DNA of 64,000 bases from Streptomyces maremycinicus (GCF_001184025.1 NZ_BBYG01000008.1:124001-188000), one strand, 5' to 3'; positions 27,320 to 41,396 are shown, numbered from the stretch's first letter. Notes: generated by a model not told the origin, from the letters alone. A program made the numbers and translations.

Positions 27320-28915
27320 ATGTCCTTTCCTCTGCTGACAGCGACGGCGGCGCTCCCGGCGATCGGGGCGGTCCTCACGGCCGCCGTACCGGCCGCCCGG
27401 CGCAACGCCGCCAAATCGCTGGCCCTGGTGTTCTCCCTCGCGACACTCGCCCTGGCGATCGTCGTCCTGGTCCGCTTCGACCCGGACGGCGGCCGCTACC
27501 AGCTCACCGAATCGCACTCCTGGATCGCGGACTTCGGGGTCAGGTACGAGCTCGGTGTGGACGGCATCGGGGTGGCGCTCGTCGTGCTGACCGCGCTGCT
27601 GATCCCGTTCATCATTCTCGCGGGCTGGCACGACGCCGACCCGCTGGAGACGGGCGACGCCTCCCTCAGCAGCTACGCCGCGGGGCGCTGGCGGCCGACG
27701 CAGGGCTTCTTCGCCCTGATCCTGGCCGTCGAGGCGATGGTGATCATCTCCTTCGAGGCCACCGACGTCTTCGTCTTCTACATCTTCTTCGAAGCCATGC
27801 TGATCCCGATGTACTTCCTCATCGGCGGCTTCGGGGACCGGGCCCACGAACACGGCGAGGAGGCGGCGTCCACCCAACGGTCGTACGCGGCCGTGAAGTT
27901 CCTCCTCTACAACCTGGTCGGCGGTCTGATCATGCTGGCCGCGGTGATCGGCCTCTATGTGGTCGCCGGGAACTTCTCGCTCACGGAGATCGCCGAGGCC
28001 CGCGCCAACGGCACGCTCGACATGGCGACGAACACCGAACGCTGGCTGTTCCTGGGCTTCTTCTTCGCCTTCGCCGTGAAGGCGCCCCTGTGGCCGCTGC
28101 ACACCTGGCTGCCCAACGCCATGGGTGAGTCGACCACCCCGGTCGCCGTGCTCATCACGGCGGTCGTCGACAAGGTGGGCACCTTCGCGATGCTCCGGTT
28201 CTGCCTCCAGCTGTTCCCGGAGGCGAGCAAGTGGGCGACGCCCGCCATCCTCGTCCTCGCGGTGATCAGCATCATCTACGGGGCGCTGCTCGCCGTGGGT
28301 CAGCGGGACATCAAACGGCTGGTGGCGTACGCGTCGATCTCGCACTTCGGGTTCATCATCCTGGGCATCTTCGCGATGACCAGCCAGGGCCAGTCCGGCG
28401 CGACGCTCTACATGGTCAACCACGGCATCTCGACGGCCGCCCTGATGCTGGTGGCGGGCTTCCTGATCTCCCGGCGCGGCTCGCGGCTCATCGCCGACTA
28501 CGGCGGGGTGCAGAAGGTCGCCCCGGTGCTCGCCGGCACCTTCCTGATCGGCGGTCTGGCGACGCTGTCGCTGCCGGGACTCGCGCCGTTCGTGAGCGAG
28601 TTCCTGGTCCTCGTCGGCACCTTCGAGCGGTATCCGGCGATCGGCATCGTCGCCACCTTCGGCATCGTCCTCGCCGCGCTCTACACCCTCGTCCTCTACC
28701 AGCGGACGATGACGGGTCCGGTGAAGCCGGAGGTCTCGGCGATGCCCGACCTGCGCGCGCGTGAGCTCCTGGTCGTCGCCCCGCTGATCGTGCTGCTGAT
28801 CTTCCTGGGCGTCTATCCGAAGCCGGTCACGGACATCGTGGATCCGGCGGTCAAGCAGACCCTGTCCGACGTACACAAGAAGGACCCCCAGCCCGAGGTG
28901 GAGGCGGCCAAGTGA
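27320..28915 (+). CDS. nuoM: NADH-quinone oxidoreductase subunit M
   Basis: 531 residues, 14 helices, the second antiporter-like pump. Signatures: FYIFFEAMLIPMYFLIGGFG with its Glu, and FAVKAPLWPLHTWLPNAMGESTTPVAVLITAVVDKVG with Lys and His. ATG 27320, five bases after nuoL; its stop overlaps nuoN as GTGA. Confidence 0.96.
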   Translation: MSFPLLTATAALPAIGAVLTAAVPAARRNAAKSLALVFSLATLALAIVVLVRFDPDGGRYQLTESHSWIADFGVRYELGVDGIGVALVVLTALLIPFIILAGWHDADPLETGDASLSSYAAGRWRPTQGFFALILAVEAMVIISFEATDVFVFYIFFEAMLIPMYFLIGGFGDRAHEHGEEAASTQRSYAAVKFLLYNLVGGLIMLAAVIGLYVVAGNFSLTEIAEARANGTLDMATNTERWLFLGFFFAFAVKAPLWPLHTWLPNAMGESTTPVAVLITAVVDKVGTFAMLRFCLQLFPEASKWATPAILVLAVISIIYGALLAVGQRDIKRLVAYASISHFGFIILGIFAMTSQGQSGATLYMVNHGISTAALMLVAGFLISRRGSRLIADYGGVQKVAPVLAGTFLIGGLATLSLPGLAPFVSEFLVLVGTFERYPAIGIVATFGIVLAALYTLVLYQRTMTGPVKPEVSAMPDLRARELLVVAPLIVLLIFLGVYPKPVTDIVDPAVKQTLSDVHKKDPQPEVEAAK

Positions 28916-30570
28916 GCGCATCAGCCGTCCACAGCCTGTGGACAACGGCGGCAACCGCGGCCGAACCGATCTCGAAGATCGACTCGCCGAAGATCGAGTA
29001 CGGGCAATTGTCGCCCACCTTGATCGTCGTCGGCGCGGCGATCATCGGAGTGCTGGTCGAGGCGTTCGTGCCGCGCAAGCACCGCTACTACGCACAACTG
29101 TTCGTATCCGTCGTGGCGCTGACCGCCGCCTTCGCCGCGGTGGTCGCCCTGGCGCAGGGCGGGTACGGCACCACGAAGGCGCGCATCGCGGCCATGGGCG
29201 CGATCGCGGTCGACGGACCGGCCCTCTTCCTCCAGGGCACGATCCTGCTGGCCGCCCTGGTCGGCCTGTTCACCTTCGCCGAACGGCGCCTCGACCCCGA
29301 GGTGCACGGCAACCGGGTCGACTCCTTCGCCGCCCAGGCGGCGTCCGTGCCCGGCAGCGACAGCGAGCAGGCCGCGGTCAAGGCCGGATTCACGACCACC
29401 GAGGTCTTCCCGCTGCTGCTGTTCGCGGTCGCCGGCATGCTGGTCTTCCCTTCGGCCAACGACCTGCTGACCCTGTTCATCGCCCTGGAAGTCTTCTCGC
29501 TGCCGCTGTACCTGCTGTGCGCGCTGGCCCGCCGCAAGCGGCTCATGTCGCAGGAGGCCGCGGTCAAGTACTTCCTCCTCGGCGCGTTCGCCTCGGCGTT
29601 CACCCTCTTCGGCATCGCCCTGCTGTACGGGTACGCGGGCTCGGTGTCGTACGGCACGATCGCGCAGGTCGTCGACGGCACCGTCCAGAACGTGAACCCG
29701 GCGCTCGCCGACACCATGGGCAACGACGCGCTGCTCCTCGTCGGCGCCGCGATGATCGTCATGGGGCTGCTGTTCAAGGTGGGCGCGGTGCCGTTCCACA
29801 TGTGGACGCCCGACGTCTACCAGGGCGCGCCGACCCCGGTCACCGGCTTCATGGCAGCGGCGACCAAGGTGGCCGCCTTCGGCGCGCTGCTGCGCCTGCT
29901 CTATGTCGTCCTGCCCGGCCTGCGCTGGGACTGGCGGCCGGTCATGTGGGGCGTCGCGATCGTCACCATGCTGGGCGGCGCGATCGTCGCGATCACGCAG
30001 ACCGACATCAAGCGCCTGCTGGCGTACTCGTCCATCGCGCACGCCGGATTCATCCTCGCCGGTGTCATCGCGACCACCCCGGACGGCGTCTCCTCGGTGC
30101 TCTTCTACCTGGCCGCGTACTCGTTCGTGACGATCGGGGCGTTCGCGGTGGTCACCCTCGTTCGGGACGCCGGCGGCGAGGCGACCCACCTGTCCAAGTG
30201 GGCCGGGCTCGGGCGCAGGTCCCCCCTGGTGGCGGCCGTGTTCGCGGTGTTCCTGCTGGCCTTCGCCGGTATCCCGCTGACCTCCGGGTTCGCCGGTAAG
30301 TTCGCCGTGTTCAAGGCGGCGGCGGAGGGCGGCGCGGCCCCGCTGGTCGTGGTCGGTGTGATCTCGTCGGCGATCGCGGCGTTCTTCTACATCCGTGTGA
30401 TCGTGCTGATGTTCTTCAGCGAGCCGCGGCCCGAGGGGCCGACCGTCGCCGTCCCGTCGCCACTGACGATGACGGCGATCGCGGTGGGCGTGGCGGTCAC
30501 GCTGGTGCTCGGTGTGGCGCCGCAGTACTTCCTCGACCTGGCGAACCAGGCGGGAGTGTTCGTGCGCTGA
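28912..30570 (+). CDS. nuoN: NADH-quinone oxidoreductase subunit N
   Basis: 552 residues, 14 helices, third antiporter-like pump and last gene of the operon. LFIALEVFSLPLYLLCALARR and FKVGAVPFHMWTPDVYQGAPTPVTGFMAAATKVAA are ND2 signatures. A loop of about 40 residues (ERRLDPEVHGNRVDSFAAQA, about 125-160) is inserted between early helices. GTG 28912. A strong hairpin follows the gene. Confidence 0.96.
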   Translation: MSASAVHSLWTTAATAAEPISKIDSPKIEYGQLSPTLIVVGAAIIGVLVEAFVPRKHRYYAQLFVSVVALTAAFAAVVALAQGGYGTTKARIAAMGAIAVDGPALFLQGTILLAALVGLFTFAERRLDPEVHGNRVDSFAAQAASVPGSDSEQAAVKAGFTTTEVFPLLLFAVAGMLVFPSANDLLTLFIALEVFSLPLYLLCALARRKRLMSQEAAVKYFLLGAFASAFTLFGIALLYGYAGSVSYGTIAQVVDGTVQNVNPALADTMGNDALLLVGAAMIVMGLLFKVGAVPFHMWTPDVYQGAPTPVTGFMAAATKVAAFGALLRLLYVVLPGLRWDWRPVMWGVAIVTMLGGAIVAITQTDIKRLLAYSSIAHAGFILAGVIATTPDGVSSVLFYLAAYSFVTIGAFAVVTLVRDAGGEATHLSKWAGLGRRSPLVAAVFAVFLLAFAGIPLTSGFAGKFAVFKAAAEGGAAPLVVVGVISSAIAAFFYIRVIVLMFFSEPRPEGPTVAVPSPLTMTAIAVGVAVTLVLGVAPQYFLDLANQAGVFVR

Positions 30571-30610
30571 GCCGCGCATCCGGCTGCGCCGGTCCGCGGG
30601 TGCCTGTGAC

Positions 30611-30647
30611 GACGGGCCCGGCTCCCCAGGCGGGGGCCGGGCCCGTC
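30611..30647 (+). terminator. Terminator of the nuo operon
   Basis: GACGGGCCCGGC and GCCGGGCCCGTC pair perfectly over 12 bp; CCCC/GGGG continues the stem to an AGGC loop. It begins 41 bases past the nuoN stop. No T-run, as usual for Streptomyces. Confidence 0.85.
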
Positions 30648-30795
30648 TGCGTCGTACAGGTGAGCGGGCGGGGCGATTTCCACCGGCCTGTCACCCGGAG
30701 TCACCGGACCGAACCTGTGGATAACTCCGGCGCTGTCAGTCCGGACCCCTATCGTGGAGGCAGTGGTCGAGAGACGACGTACGGGGGACCAGTCG

Positions 30796-32853
<2,058 letters not shown>

Positions 32854-32904
32854 GCGGACCGTCTCCGGCCGGTGCCGGACCGGTGCCCCACGGAGCGCGG
32901 CGTC

Positions 32905-35907
<3,003 letters not shown>

Positions 35908-35918
35908 CGGGGTGCCTT

Positions 35919-36749
35919 TCAGATGCTCAGTGAGGTCAGGACATCGCGGCGCAGCGCCACGCGCGCGGGGTCGTCATGGGCGGCGCGATCGCGGGGACGC
36001 GGTACGTCCCGTACGGCGACGAGGCGGCCCGCGCCGAGGAGGACCACGCGGTCGCCGAGGAACAGGGCCTCGTCCACGTCGTGGGTGACGAAGACGACGG
36101 TCGCGCCCGTGCCGTGCAGCACTTCCACCAGCAGGTCCTGCATGCCGGCGCGGGTCTGGGCGTCGAGGGCGCCGAAGGGTTCGTCCATGAGGACGGCGCG
36201 CGGGCCGGCGGCGAGCGCCCGCGCCAGTTGCGCCCGCTGGCGCTGGCCGCCGGAGACCCGGTGCGGCAACTGCCGTGCGCGGTCGGCGAGTCCGACCCGC
36301 TCGAGCCAGGCCGCGGCCTGCTTCCTGCGCTCCGCGCGCGGCGCGCCCTGGATGGCGAGGGGCAGTTCGACGTTGGCCAGCAGGCTGCGCCAGGGGAGCA
36401 GGGCGTCCTCCTGGAAGACCAGCGCGCGGTCCGCCGCCGGTCCGCCGATCGGCCGGCCGTCCTGCTCCACGGCTCCGGACAGCGCGGGCAGCAGCCCGGC
36501 CAGCGTGCGCAGCAGCGTCGACTTGCCGCAGCCCGAGGGACCGACGACGGTGAGGATCTCGCCCGGCGGGACGTCCAGGTCGACCTCGGCCAGAGCGGCG
36601 GCGTCGGGGCGGCCGAGGGTGGCCGCGCGCAGGGTGAGCCGGGTGCCGCGAACCGCCGTACCGGGTACGCCCGTCGCGGTGGCCGGGGCGGCGACCGCGT
36701 CCGCGGTGTCCGCGCGGGTGGTCTCGCGGGTCTCAGACGAGGTGCTCAT
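35919..36749 (-). CDS. ABC transporter ATPase, nitrate/sulfonate/taurine type
   Basis: 276 residues from ATG 36749. Walker A GPSGCGKST (about 77-85), Q-loop VFQEDALLPW, signature SGGQRQRAQLARAL and Walker B AVLMDEPFGALD are all intact. The ALLPWRSLLANVELPL segment is typical of SsuB/TauB/NrtD ATPases. The first 40 residues are an Ala/Thr-rich extension. It overlaps the permease gene by 17 bases and ends 11 bases before the flavoprotein gene. It drives uptake together with the two upstream products. The frame is open further upstream, but residues there are Arg/Pro junk. Confidence 0.9.
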   Translation of the reverse strand: MSTSSETRETTRADTADAVAAPATATGVPGTAVRGTRLTLRAATLGRPDAAALAEVDLDVPPGEILTVVGPSGCGKSTLLRTLAGLLPALSGAVEQDGRPIGGPAADRALVFQEDALLPWRSLLANVELPLAIQGAPRAERRKQAAAWLERVGLADRARQLPHRVSGGQRQRAQLARALAAGPRAVLMDEPFGALDAQTRAGMQDLLVEVLHGTGATVVFVTHDVDEALFLGDRVVLLGAGRLVAVRDVPRPRDRAAHDDPARVALRRDVLTSLSI

Positions 36750-37614
36750 CGCGTGCCTCCTCGGGTTCGGGTCCGGTGGGGACGGCGGGGGAGACCGCCG
36801 GTGCCGGAGCGGCCGGAAGGGGACTCCTCGGCCGGGCCCGGCCGGTGGGGACGTACGAGGTGCGCGGCAGCCAGCGGGTGAGGCGGCGACCGAGGAGTTC
36901 CACGGTCGTGGACGTGGCCCAGCCGAGCACGCCGATCGTGACCATGCCGACGAACACCCCCGGGTAGTCGACGACCGTGAAGTCCTGCCAGGTGCGGTAG
37001 CCGACACCGTACTGACCGGAGATCATCTCGGCGGAGATCACACAGATCCACGACACCCCGATGCCGACCGAGAGGCCGCCGAAGATGCCGGGCAGCGCCC
37101 CGGGCAGGACGACCGAACCGAGGATCCGCCACCGGCCGCCGCCCATGGTGCGGACCGCCTCCTCCCAACCGGGGGGCAGCGCGCGGACGGCGTGCCGGGT
37201 GGAGACCAGGACCGGGAAGAAGGCGGCGGTGAAGGTGATGAAGACGATGCCCTGTTCGTTGGAGGGGAAGAGCAGGATCGCGACGGGCACCAGGGCGATC
37301 GCGGGGATCGGGCGGACGACTTCGAGGATCGGTCCGAGCAGGTCCTCGGCGAGGCGCGAGCGCGCCACGAGCACGCCCGTGGCCACACCGAGGACGGCGG
37401 CCAGGAGGAAGCCGGTGACGATGCGGGTCAGGCTGTCGGTGAGGTCGGTCCAGTAGTCGTCGCCGGCCAGGCGCTCGGCGAAGGCGCGGGCCACGTCGGC
37501 GACCGTGGGGAACTGCGAGAAACGCAACCACAGATCGACGTCCATGCTGGTCAGCAACTGCCACAGGCCGAGTGCGCCCGCGACCGACGCCACCCGCAAC
37601 GCGTACCGGGTCAC
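36733..37614 (-). CDS. ABC transporter permease, SsuC/TauC type
   Basis: 293 residues from GTG 37614, which overlaps the preceding stop as GTGA. Six helices; the EAA loop that docks the ATPase reads WEEAVRTMGGGRWRILGSVVLPGALPGI (about 150-177). The family norm is 250-270 residues; the extra length is a Pro/Ala-rich C-terminal tail. Substrates of this class are sulfonates, nitrate, taurine, aromatic or thiamine-precursor compounds, so the cargo is not fixed by this subunit. Confidence 0.9.
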   Translation of the reverse strand: MTRYALRVASVAGALGLWQLLTSMDVDLWLRFSQFPTVADVARAFAERLAGDDYWTDLTDSLTRIVTGFLLAAVLGVATGVLVARSRLAEDLLGPILEVVRPIPAIALVPVAILLFPSNEQGIVFITFTAAFFPVLVSTRHAVRALPPGWEEAVRTMGGGRWRILGSVVLPGALPGIFGGLSVGIGVSWICVISAEMISGQYGVGYRTWQDFTVVDYPGVFVGMVTIGVLGWATSTTVELLGRRLTRWLPRTSYVPTGRARPRSPLPAAPAPAVSPAVPTGPEPEEARDEHLV

Positions 37615-38960
37615 GACGCCCGCCCCAGCGCGTCGGCGTACGTGACGACTCGGGCGCCGCCGTGGGTGCCGATGTAGGCCTGGGCGGTGGCCGGGGCGAC
37701 GAACGGCAGGAGCGTCGCGCCGTCGGCCACCCATACGGACTTGTCGGCGAACCACAGAGTGCCGGTGGTGGCGTCGGGGACGTAGGCGGCGCGGATGCCG
37801 TCCTTGTGCTGCGCGACGTAGGCCAGCAGCTCGGCGGGTGTCGTGAAGGATCGGGTCTCGGTGGCGTCCTCGGGCCAGACCTCGCTCGCGGCGGGCGGGG
37901 GCGTGGCGGCGAGCTGCTTCGCGTAGGACGGGCCGAGCGCCTTCTTCACGTACCGGTCGTCGACGAAGGCGTCCACGTCGATGTCTCCGGTCAGCTTGGC
38001 CGCCTTCAGGATCGAGACGTCCTCCTTGAGCGCGGCGACCAGCCGGGGCTTGACGGCCGGGTCGAAGGTGGAGATGCCGTGGGCGCCGTTGTAGAGGTAG
38101 ACGACCTCGGCGGGCAGGCCGGTGGCCTTCGCGACCTTCTCGGCGGCGGCCACCGGGTGCGTGTCGAGGTAGTCGGTGGCCTGCGCCTGCGCCTTCAGGA
38201 ACGCCTCCAGTACGGCCGGGCGCTTCTTGGCGAAGTCCTCGCGGGCGGTGACCCCGTGGAAGGTGGGCAGGTCCAACTGGGCGCCGTCGTAAAGGGCTTT
38301 CGCCTTGCCCTGGTAGGCGAGCAGGCCGGGCCAGGCGACGAACTGCGAGAGCGCGTCGGCGCTGCCCGCGGAGAGGGCCGACGCCCCCACGGCCGGCTGC
38401 TGGTTGAGCTTCTCGATGCCCTTGGCCGGGTCGATGCCGGCGCGCTTCAAGGCCCGTACGAGGGTGCCGTCGGCGGCGGAACCGATGCTGGTGGAGACCT
38501 TCTTGCCCTTGAGGTCCTCGATGGAGGCGAGCGTGGAGTCGGGCGCCGTGACGATGGTGTTGAGGCCGCCGCGGAGGTTGTAGCCGGTGACCGAGACCAG
38601 GTGGGTGGGCTTGCCGAGCTGCTTGCCGCGGGCCGCGTTGATGAGCAGCGGGAAGTCGCCCATCGAGCCGATGTCGATCTTCCCGGCGGTCATCTGCGCC
38701 GTGATGGGCGCGCCGGTGGCGTAGTCCTGCCAGTCCACCTTGTAGGTGGTGCCGTCGCCGAGGGCGTTCAGCTCCTTCTCGAAGTAGCCGAGCGAGCGCA
38801 GGAGGGTGCCCGCCGTGACCGTGTTGATGGTCTTGGACTGGTAGCCGACGGTGACGGTGACCGTGGAACCGCTACCGGCCTCGGCGCTGCCGCATCCGGT
38901 GAGAGGGAGCAGCAGGAGGGCGGCGGACGCGGCTGTCGCTGCTGTCGCTTTGGGTTGCAT
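37611..38960 (-). CDS. ABC substrate-binding lipoprotein with C-terminal NosL-like domain
   Basis: 449 residues. A lipoprotein signal ends at LTGC (Cys23). Residues about 35-345 are a SsuA/TauA-type binding protein (VGYQSKTINTVTAGTLLRSLGYFEKEL, IDIGSMGDFPLLINAARG). The last 80 residues do not belong to that fold: TPAELLAYVAQHKDGIRAAYV, then WFADKSVWVADG, then PFVAPATAQAYIGTHGGARVVTYADAL have the order and spacing of the NosL domain, a copper chaperone lipoprotein of nitrous-oxide reductase systems. The Met/Cys copper ligands of true NosL are not seen; only two His remain. It starts 15 bases after the ferredoxin gene. It should capture the operon's substrate outside the membrane. Confidence 0.85.
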   Translation of the reverse strand: MQPKATAATAASAALLLLPLTGCGSAEAGSGSTVTVTVGYQSKTINTVTAGTLLRSLGYFEKELNALGDGTTYKVDWQDYATGAPITAQMTAGKIDIGSMGDFPLLINAARGKQLGKPTHLVSVTGYNLRGGLNTIVTAPDSTLASIEDLKGKKVSTSIGSAADGTLVRALKRAGIDPAKGIEKLNQQPAVGASALSAGSADALSQFVAWPGLLAYQGKAKALYDGAQLDLPTFHGVTAREDFAKKRPAVLEAFLKAQAQATDYLDTHPVAAAEKVAKATGLPAEVVYLYNGAHGISTFDPAVKPRLVAALKEDVSILKAAKLTGDIDVDAFVDDRYVKKALGPSYAKQLAATPPPAASEVWPEDATETRSFTTPAELLAYVAQHKDGIRAAYVPDATTGTLWFADKSVWVADGATLLPFVAPATAQAYIGTHGGARVVTYADALGRAS

Positions 38961-38975
38961 GGGGGTTCGGGCCTT

Positions 38976-39203
38976 TCACCGGAGCAGATAGGGCATGTTG
39001 ACCGTGACGGCACCGGTGGGACAGCGGGCCGCGCACGGGCCGCAGTACCAGCACTCGTCGACGTGCATGTAGGCCTTGCCGTTGCTCTCGTCGATGGCGA
39101 GGGAGTCCAGCGGGCACATGTCCACGCAGAGCGTGCAGCCGTCGATGCACTTCGACTCGTCGATGGTCACGGGCACGTCGGCCCGCTGGGGCGCCAAGGT
39201 CAT
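38976..39203 (-). CDS. Small two-cluster 4Fe-4S ferredoxin, AprB-like
   Basis: 75 residues. Two cluster motifs: C-IDG-C-TL-C-VDM-CP (about 19-31) and C-WY-C-GP-C-AAR-CP (about 51-62). The first has three residues between its first two cysteines instead of two. WYCGPCAARCP resembles the second motif of AprB, the partner of AprA. ATG 39203 follows GGAGAC. As first gene of the operon ending in the flavoprotein, it most likely carries electrons to or from it. Confidence 0.88.
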   Translation of the reverse strand: MTLAPQRADVPVTIDESKCIDGCTLCVDMCPLDSLAIDESNGKAYMHVDECWYCGPCAARCPTGAVTVNMPYLLR

Positions 39204-39370
39204 GGCTGTCTCCAGAAAAGTCCCGAGAAATTCTGAGAAATCCGGCTCGACGGTGAACCGATGAGGTCGTGCCGAACGATGAAGAGGTGAGGGCGGCGAA
39301 GAGAACGCAGAAGCGGAGAACGAAGAAGGGAGCGGAGGGGCGGTGGTGAAGGCGATGTCGGTGCGAGAGG
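39204..39370 (-). promoter_or_regulatory. Promoter region of the ferredoxin-ABC-flavoprotein operon
   Basis: 167 bases between the regulator gene and the operon start. Read on the minus strand, two TTTCTC words stand 11 bases apart close to the ribosome site (GGATTTCTCAGAATTTCTCG). On the plus strand 39275-39345 is an almost pure purine run. No clear -10/-35 pair is visible. It is the natural place for a GntR operator. Confidence 0.35.
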
Positions 39371-40159
39371 TCAGAGCGAGCGGTGCAGCAGGCCGCTCAT
39401 CGAGATGCGGTCCCCGCGGAAGCGGATGAACTCCAGGTCCACCGGGCGGCCATCGGCGAGGTGGGTGAGGCGTTCGAGCATCAGGACGGCCGCGCCACGT
39501 GGTGCCTCCAGTACGGCGGCGGAGTGGGCGTCCGCGTTCACCGCCTCCAGCGTGATCTCGGCGTGGCCGAGCCGCTGGCCGGTGACCGCCTCCAGGAGCC
39601 GGAAGACGTCGGTGTTCTCCAGATCGGCGCCGAGCAGGGCGGTTCCGATGTCGAGCGGGATGTAGGTGAGGTCGAGAGAGAGGGGGAGACCACCGAGCCT
39701 GCGCAGGCGTTCGATGTAGAGCACGTCGGTGCCGGGCGCGACGTGAAGGCGGTCGGCCACCGGGGCCGGCGCGGCGACGGGGCCCATCGTGCGGACCTCG
39801 TTGGTGACATGGCCGTGCTCGTGCAAGGTCTCCGCGAGGCCCATCAGACAGTCCAGACCGTGCGGGTACTTCTGCGCCACGACGACCGTGCCGACGCCGG
39901 GCAGCCGCTCCACCAGGCCCTCCGCCCGGAGGAGGTCGAGAGCTTGGCGGACGGTGTTGCGGGAGGCGCGGTAGTCACAGGCGAGGGTCGACTCGTGAGG
40001 GAGCGTGCCGTCCGGGAAGCCGTCGCTGAGCAGCTGGCGGCGCAGGAGGTCCGCGAGCTGCCGGGCCTGGTCCGCGCGCAGCCGACGGCGCGCACGGTGG
40101 GCGGCGACGGTGGTCGCGCCCTGGCCGGCGTGGTCTCGGATGCGGTCGGTGGCTGGCAT
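39371..40159 (-). CDS. GntR-family regulator with UTRA domain
   Basis: 262 residues from ATG 40159; another ATG at 40171 is in frame and neither has a ribosome site. The N-terminal winged helix has the GntR signature LPHESTLACDYRASRNTVRQALDLLRAEGLVERLPGVGTVV (about 53-93). The rest is a UTRA/HutC-type ligand domain (DVLYIERLRRLGGLPLSLDLTYIPLDIG, then GRPVDLEFIRFRGDRISM). It lies just upstream of, and on the same strand as, the ferredoxin-flavoprotein operon, so it very likely controls it in response to the substrate. The ligand is unknown. Confidence 0.85.
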   Translation of the reverse strand: MPATDRIRDHAGQGATTVAAHRARRRLRADQARQLADLLRRQLLSDGFPDGTLPHESTLACDYRASRNTVRQALDLLRAEGLVERLPGVGTVVVAQKYPHGLDCLMGLAETLHEHGHVTNEVRTMGPVAAPAPVADRLHVAPGTDVLYIERLRRLGGLPLSLDLTYIPLDIGTALLGADLENTDVFRLLEAVTGQRLGHAEITLEAVNADAHSAAVLEAPRGAAVLMLERLTHLADGRPVDLEFIRFRGDRISMSGLLHRSL

Positions 40160-40280
40160 GTTTCGAACCATAGCGAGCCGGTAGGGAAAGCGGTGTTGCC
40201 GGAGTGTTGCGCCACCTGCGGAGGCGTCAGACACGTCGCTGACCTGGGGAAACCGGACCGGCGCACACAAGATCTGCCAG

Positions 40281-40378
40281 GTCGGGACAGCGCCGTCGGG
40301 ACAGCGCCGTCGGGACAGCGCCGTCGGGACGGCGTCGTCAGGCCGGTGTCGTCAGGGAGGCGTCGTCAGGCCAGTGCC
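40281..40378. repeat. 14-bp tandem repeat, seven units, running into a stop codon
   Basis: Three exact GTCGGGACAGCGCC units, then four diverged ones (GTCGGGACGGCGTC, GTCAGGCCGGTGTC, GTCAGGGAGGCGTC, GTCAGGCCAGTGCC). The last unit spans the stop codon and final residues of the M56 peptidase gene. Exact copies lie farthest from the gene, so the array seems to have spread outwards from the 3' end. Confidence 0.92.
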
Positions 40379-41304
40379 GTCAGTCCCGGGGCGAAGGTGA
40401 TCAGCAGGGGCAGCAGCGGCACGAGCGTGGCCACCGTCGTCGTCAGCGCCCGCTGTCTGCGGAGCAGGCGCGGGGGCGGCTCCAGCAGGCGGTCGACCCG
40501 CTCGCCCAGGAGACGGTGGCTGGAGGCGCAGGACAGCACGCCCCGGTGCTGGTTCAGCTCGATCAGGGCCAGCGCCGTCGTCAGGTGACCGCAGCGGCGG
40601 GACGCCGTGTCGTCGGCGGCGAGTTCGACCAGGCGGTGGGTCTGGTCGCAGAAGTGGGAGAAGAGCGGAATGCGGGGGAAGCCGGTGGCAAGGGCGGTCG
40701 ACAGGTGGAGCAGCCAGTCGTGGTGGGCGCGGGCATGGCCGCGCTCATGGGTGAGGACGGCGTCCAGCTGGTGGGAGGTGAGGCGGTGCAGGGCGCCGGT
40801 CGTCACGATCAACTGGGGCGGGTGGCCGGGCATCCACCAGGCGTCCGGATACTCGTCCTCCAGCACCAGCAGCGGGCCCCGGGCGGACGGCAGGCCGGCG
40901 GGCAGGTCGGGGGCGCGCTCCCGCAGGTGGTCCCTGGCCCGGCCGCGGCGGCGGCGCGCCTCGACGAGCTCGCGGGCCAGCATCGCGGTGGTCCAGGCGG
41001 CCCCGCAGGCCAGCAGCAGGGTCAGGGCCACCGCCCACAGGGGGGCGGCGGAGAGGTCGTACGCCTCGGAGACCCCCGGGGGTGCGGGGGCGAAGACCCG
41101 GGCGCGGACGGTGTGGAACACGGCGGCGGCGCCCAGGGTCAGGGCGGTCAGGCAGCACAGCAGGACCGTGGCGACCAGGCACTGCCACACCCACAGTCCG
41201 ACCACGGGCTCCCGCTCGGGCCAGGCGGACCGGGTGAGCGCGCGCGGTGCCGGCCCGGCGGCGGCCAGGGCGACGACGCTCAGCAGGAGCAGGCAGAGGG
41301 TCAT
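40366..41304 (-). CDS. M56-family membrane metallopeptidase (BlaR1-like)
   Basis: 312 residues, about four helices. Catalytic zinc motif HERGH in VLTHERGHARAHHDWL (about 187-202), with a third ligand Glu in RLVELAADDTASRR. Typical M56 proteins sense antibiotics and cleave a BlaI/MecI repressor encoded next door, but no BlaI gene stands here, and the sensor penicillin-binding domain of BlaR1 is absent. ATG 41304. It may act with a distant repressor or on another target. Confidence 0.88.
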   Translation of the reverse strand: MTLCLLLLSVVALAAAGPAPRALTRSAWPEREPVVGLWVWQCLVATVLLCCLTALTLGAAAVFHTVRARVFAPAPPGVSEAYDLSAAPLWAVALTLLLACGAAWTTAMLARELVEARRRRGRARDHLRERAPDLPAGLPSARGPLLVLEDEYPDAWWMPGHPPQLIVTTGALHRLTSHQLDAVLTHERGHARAHHDWLLHLSTALATGFPRIPLFSHFCDQTHRLVELAADDTASRRCGHLTTALALIELNQHRGVLSCASSHRLLGERVDRLLEPPPRLLRRQRALTTTVATLVPLLPLLITFAPGLTALA

Positions 41305-41396
41305 GCCATGGGCTCCGGATCCTGGTCGGGAAGGGGGCGGGGACCACGTGCGCGCGGGGTGGTTACGGCGTGTCCGCGTGCGTGCGGCCTGCCATG

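Noticed and set aside
30754..30795. Earlier GTG start for recQ
   Set aside because: The extra 14 residues are Arg-rich and unlike the family, while ATG 30796 has a ribosome site.
39275..39345. Purine-rich tract as a triplex or special regulatory element
   Set aside because: It is only a 70-base composition bias with no mirror symmetry that I can see.
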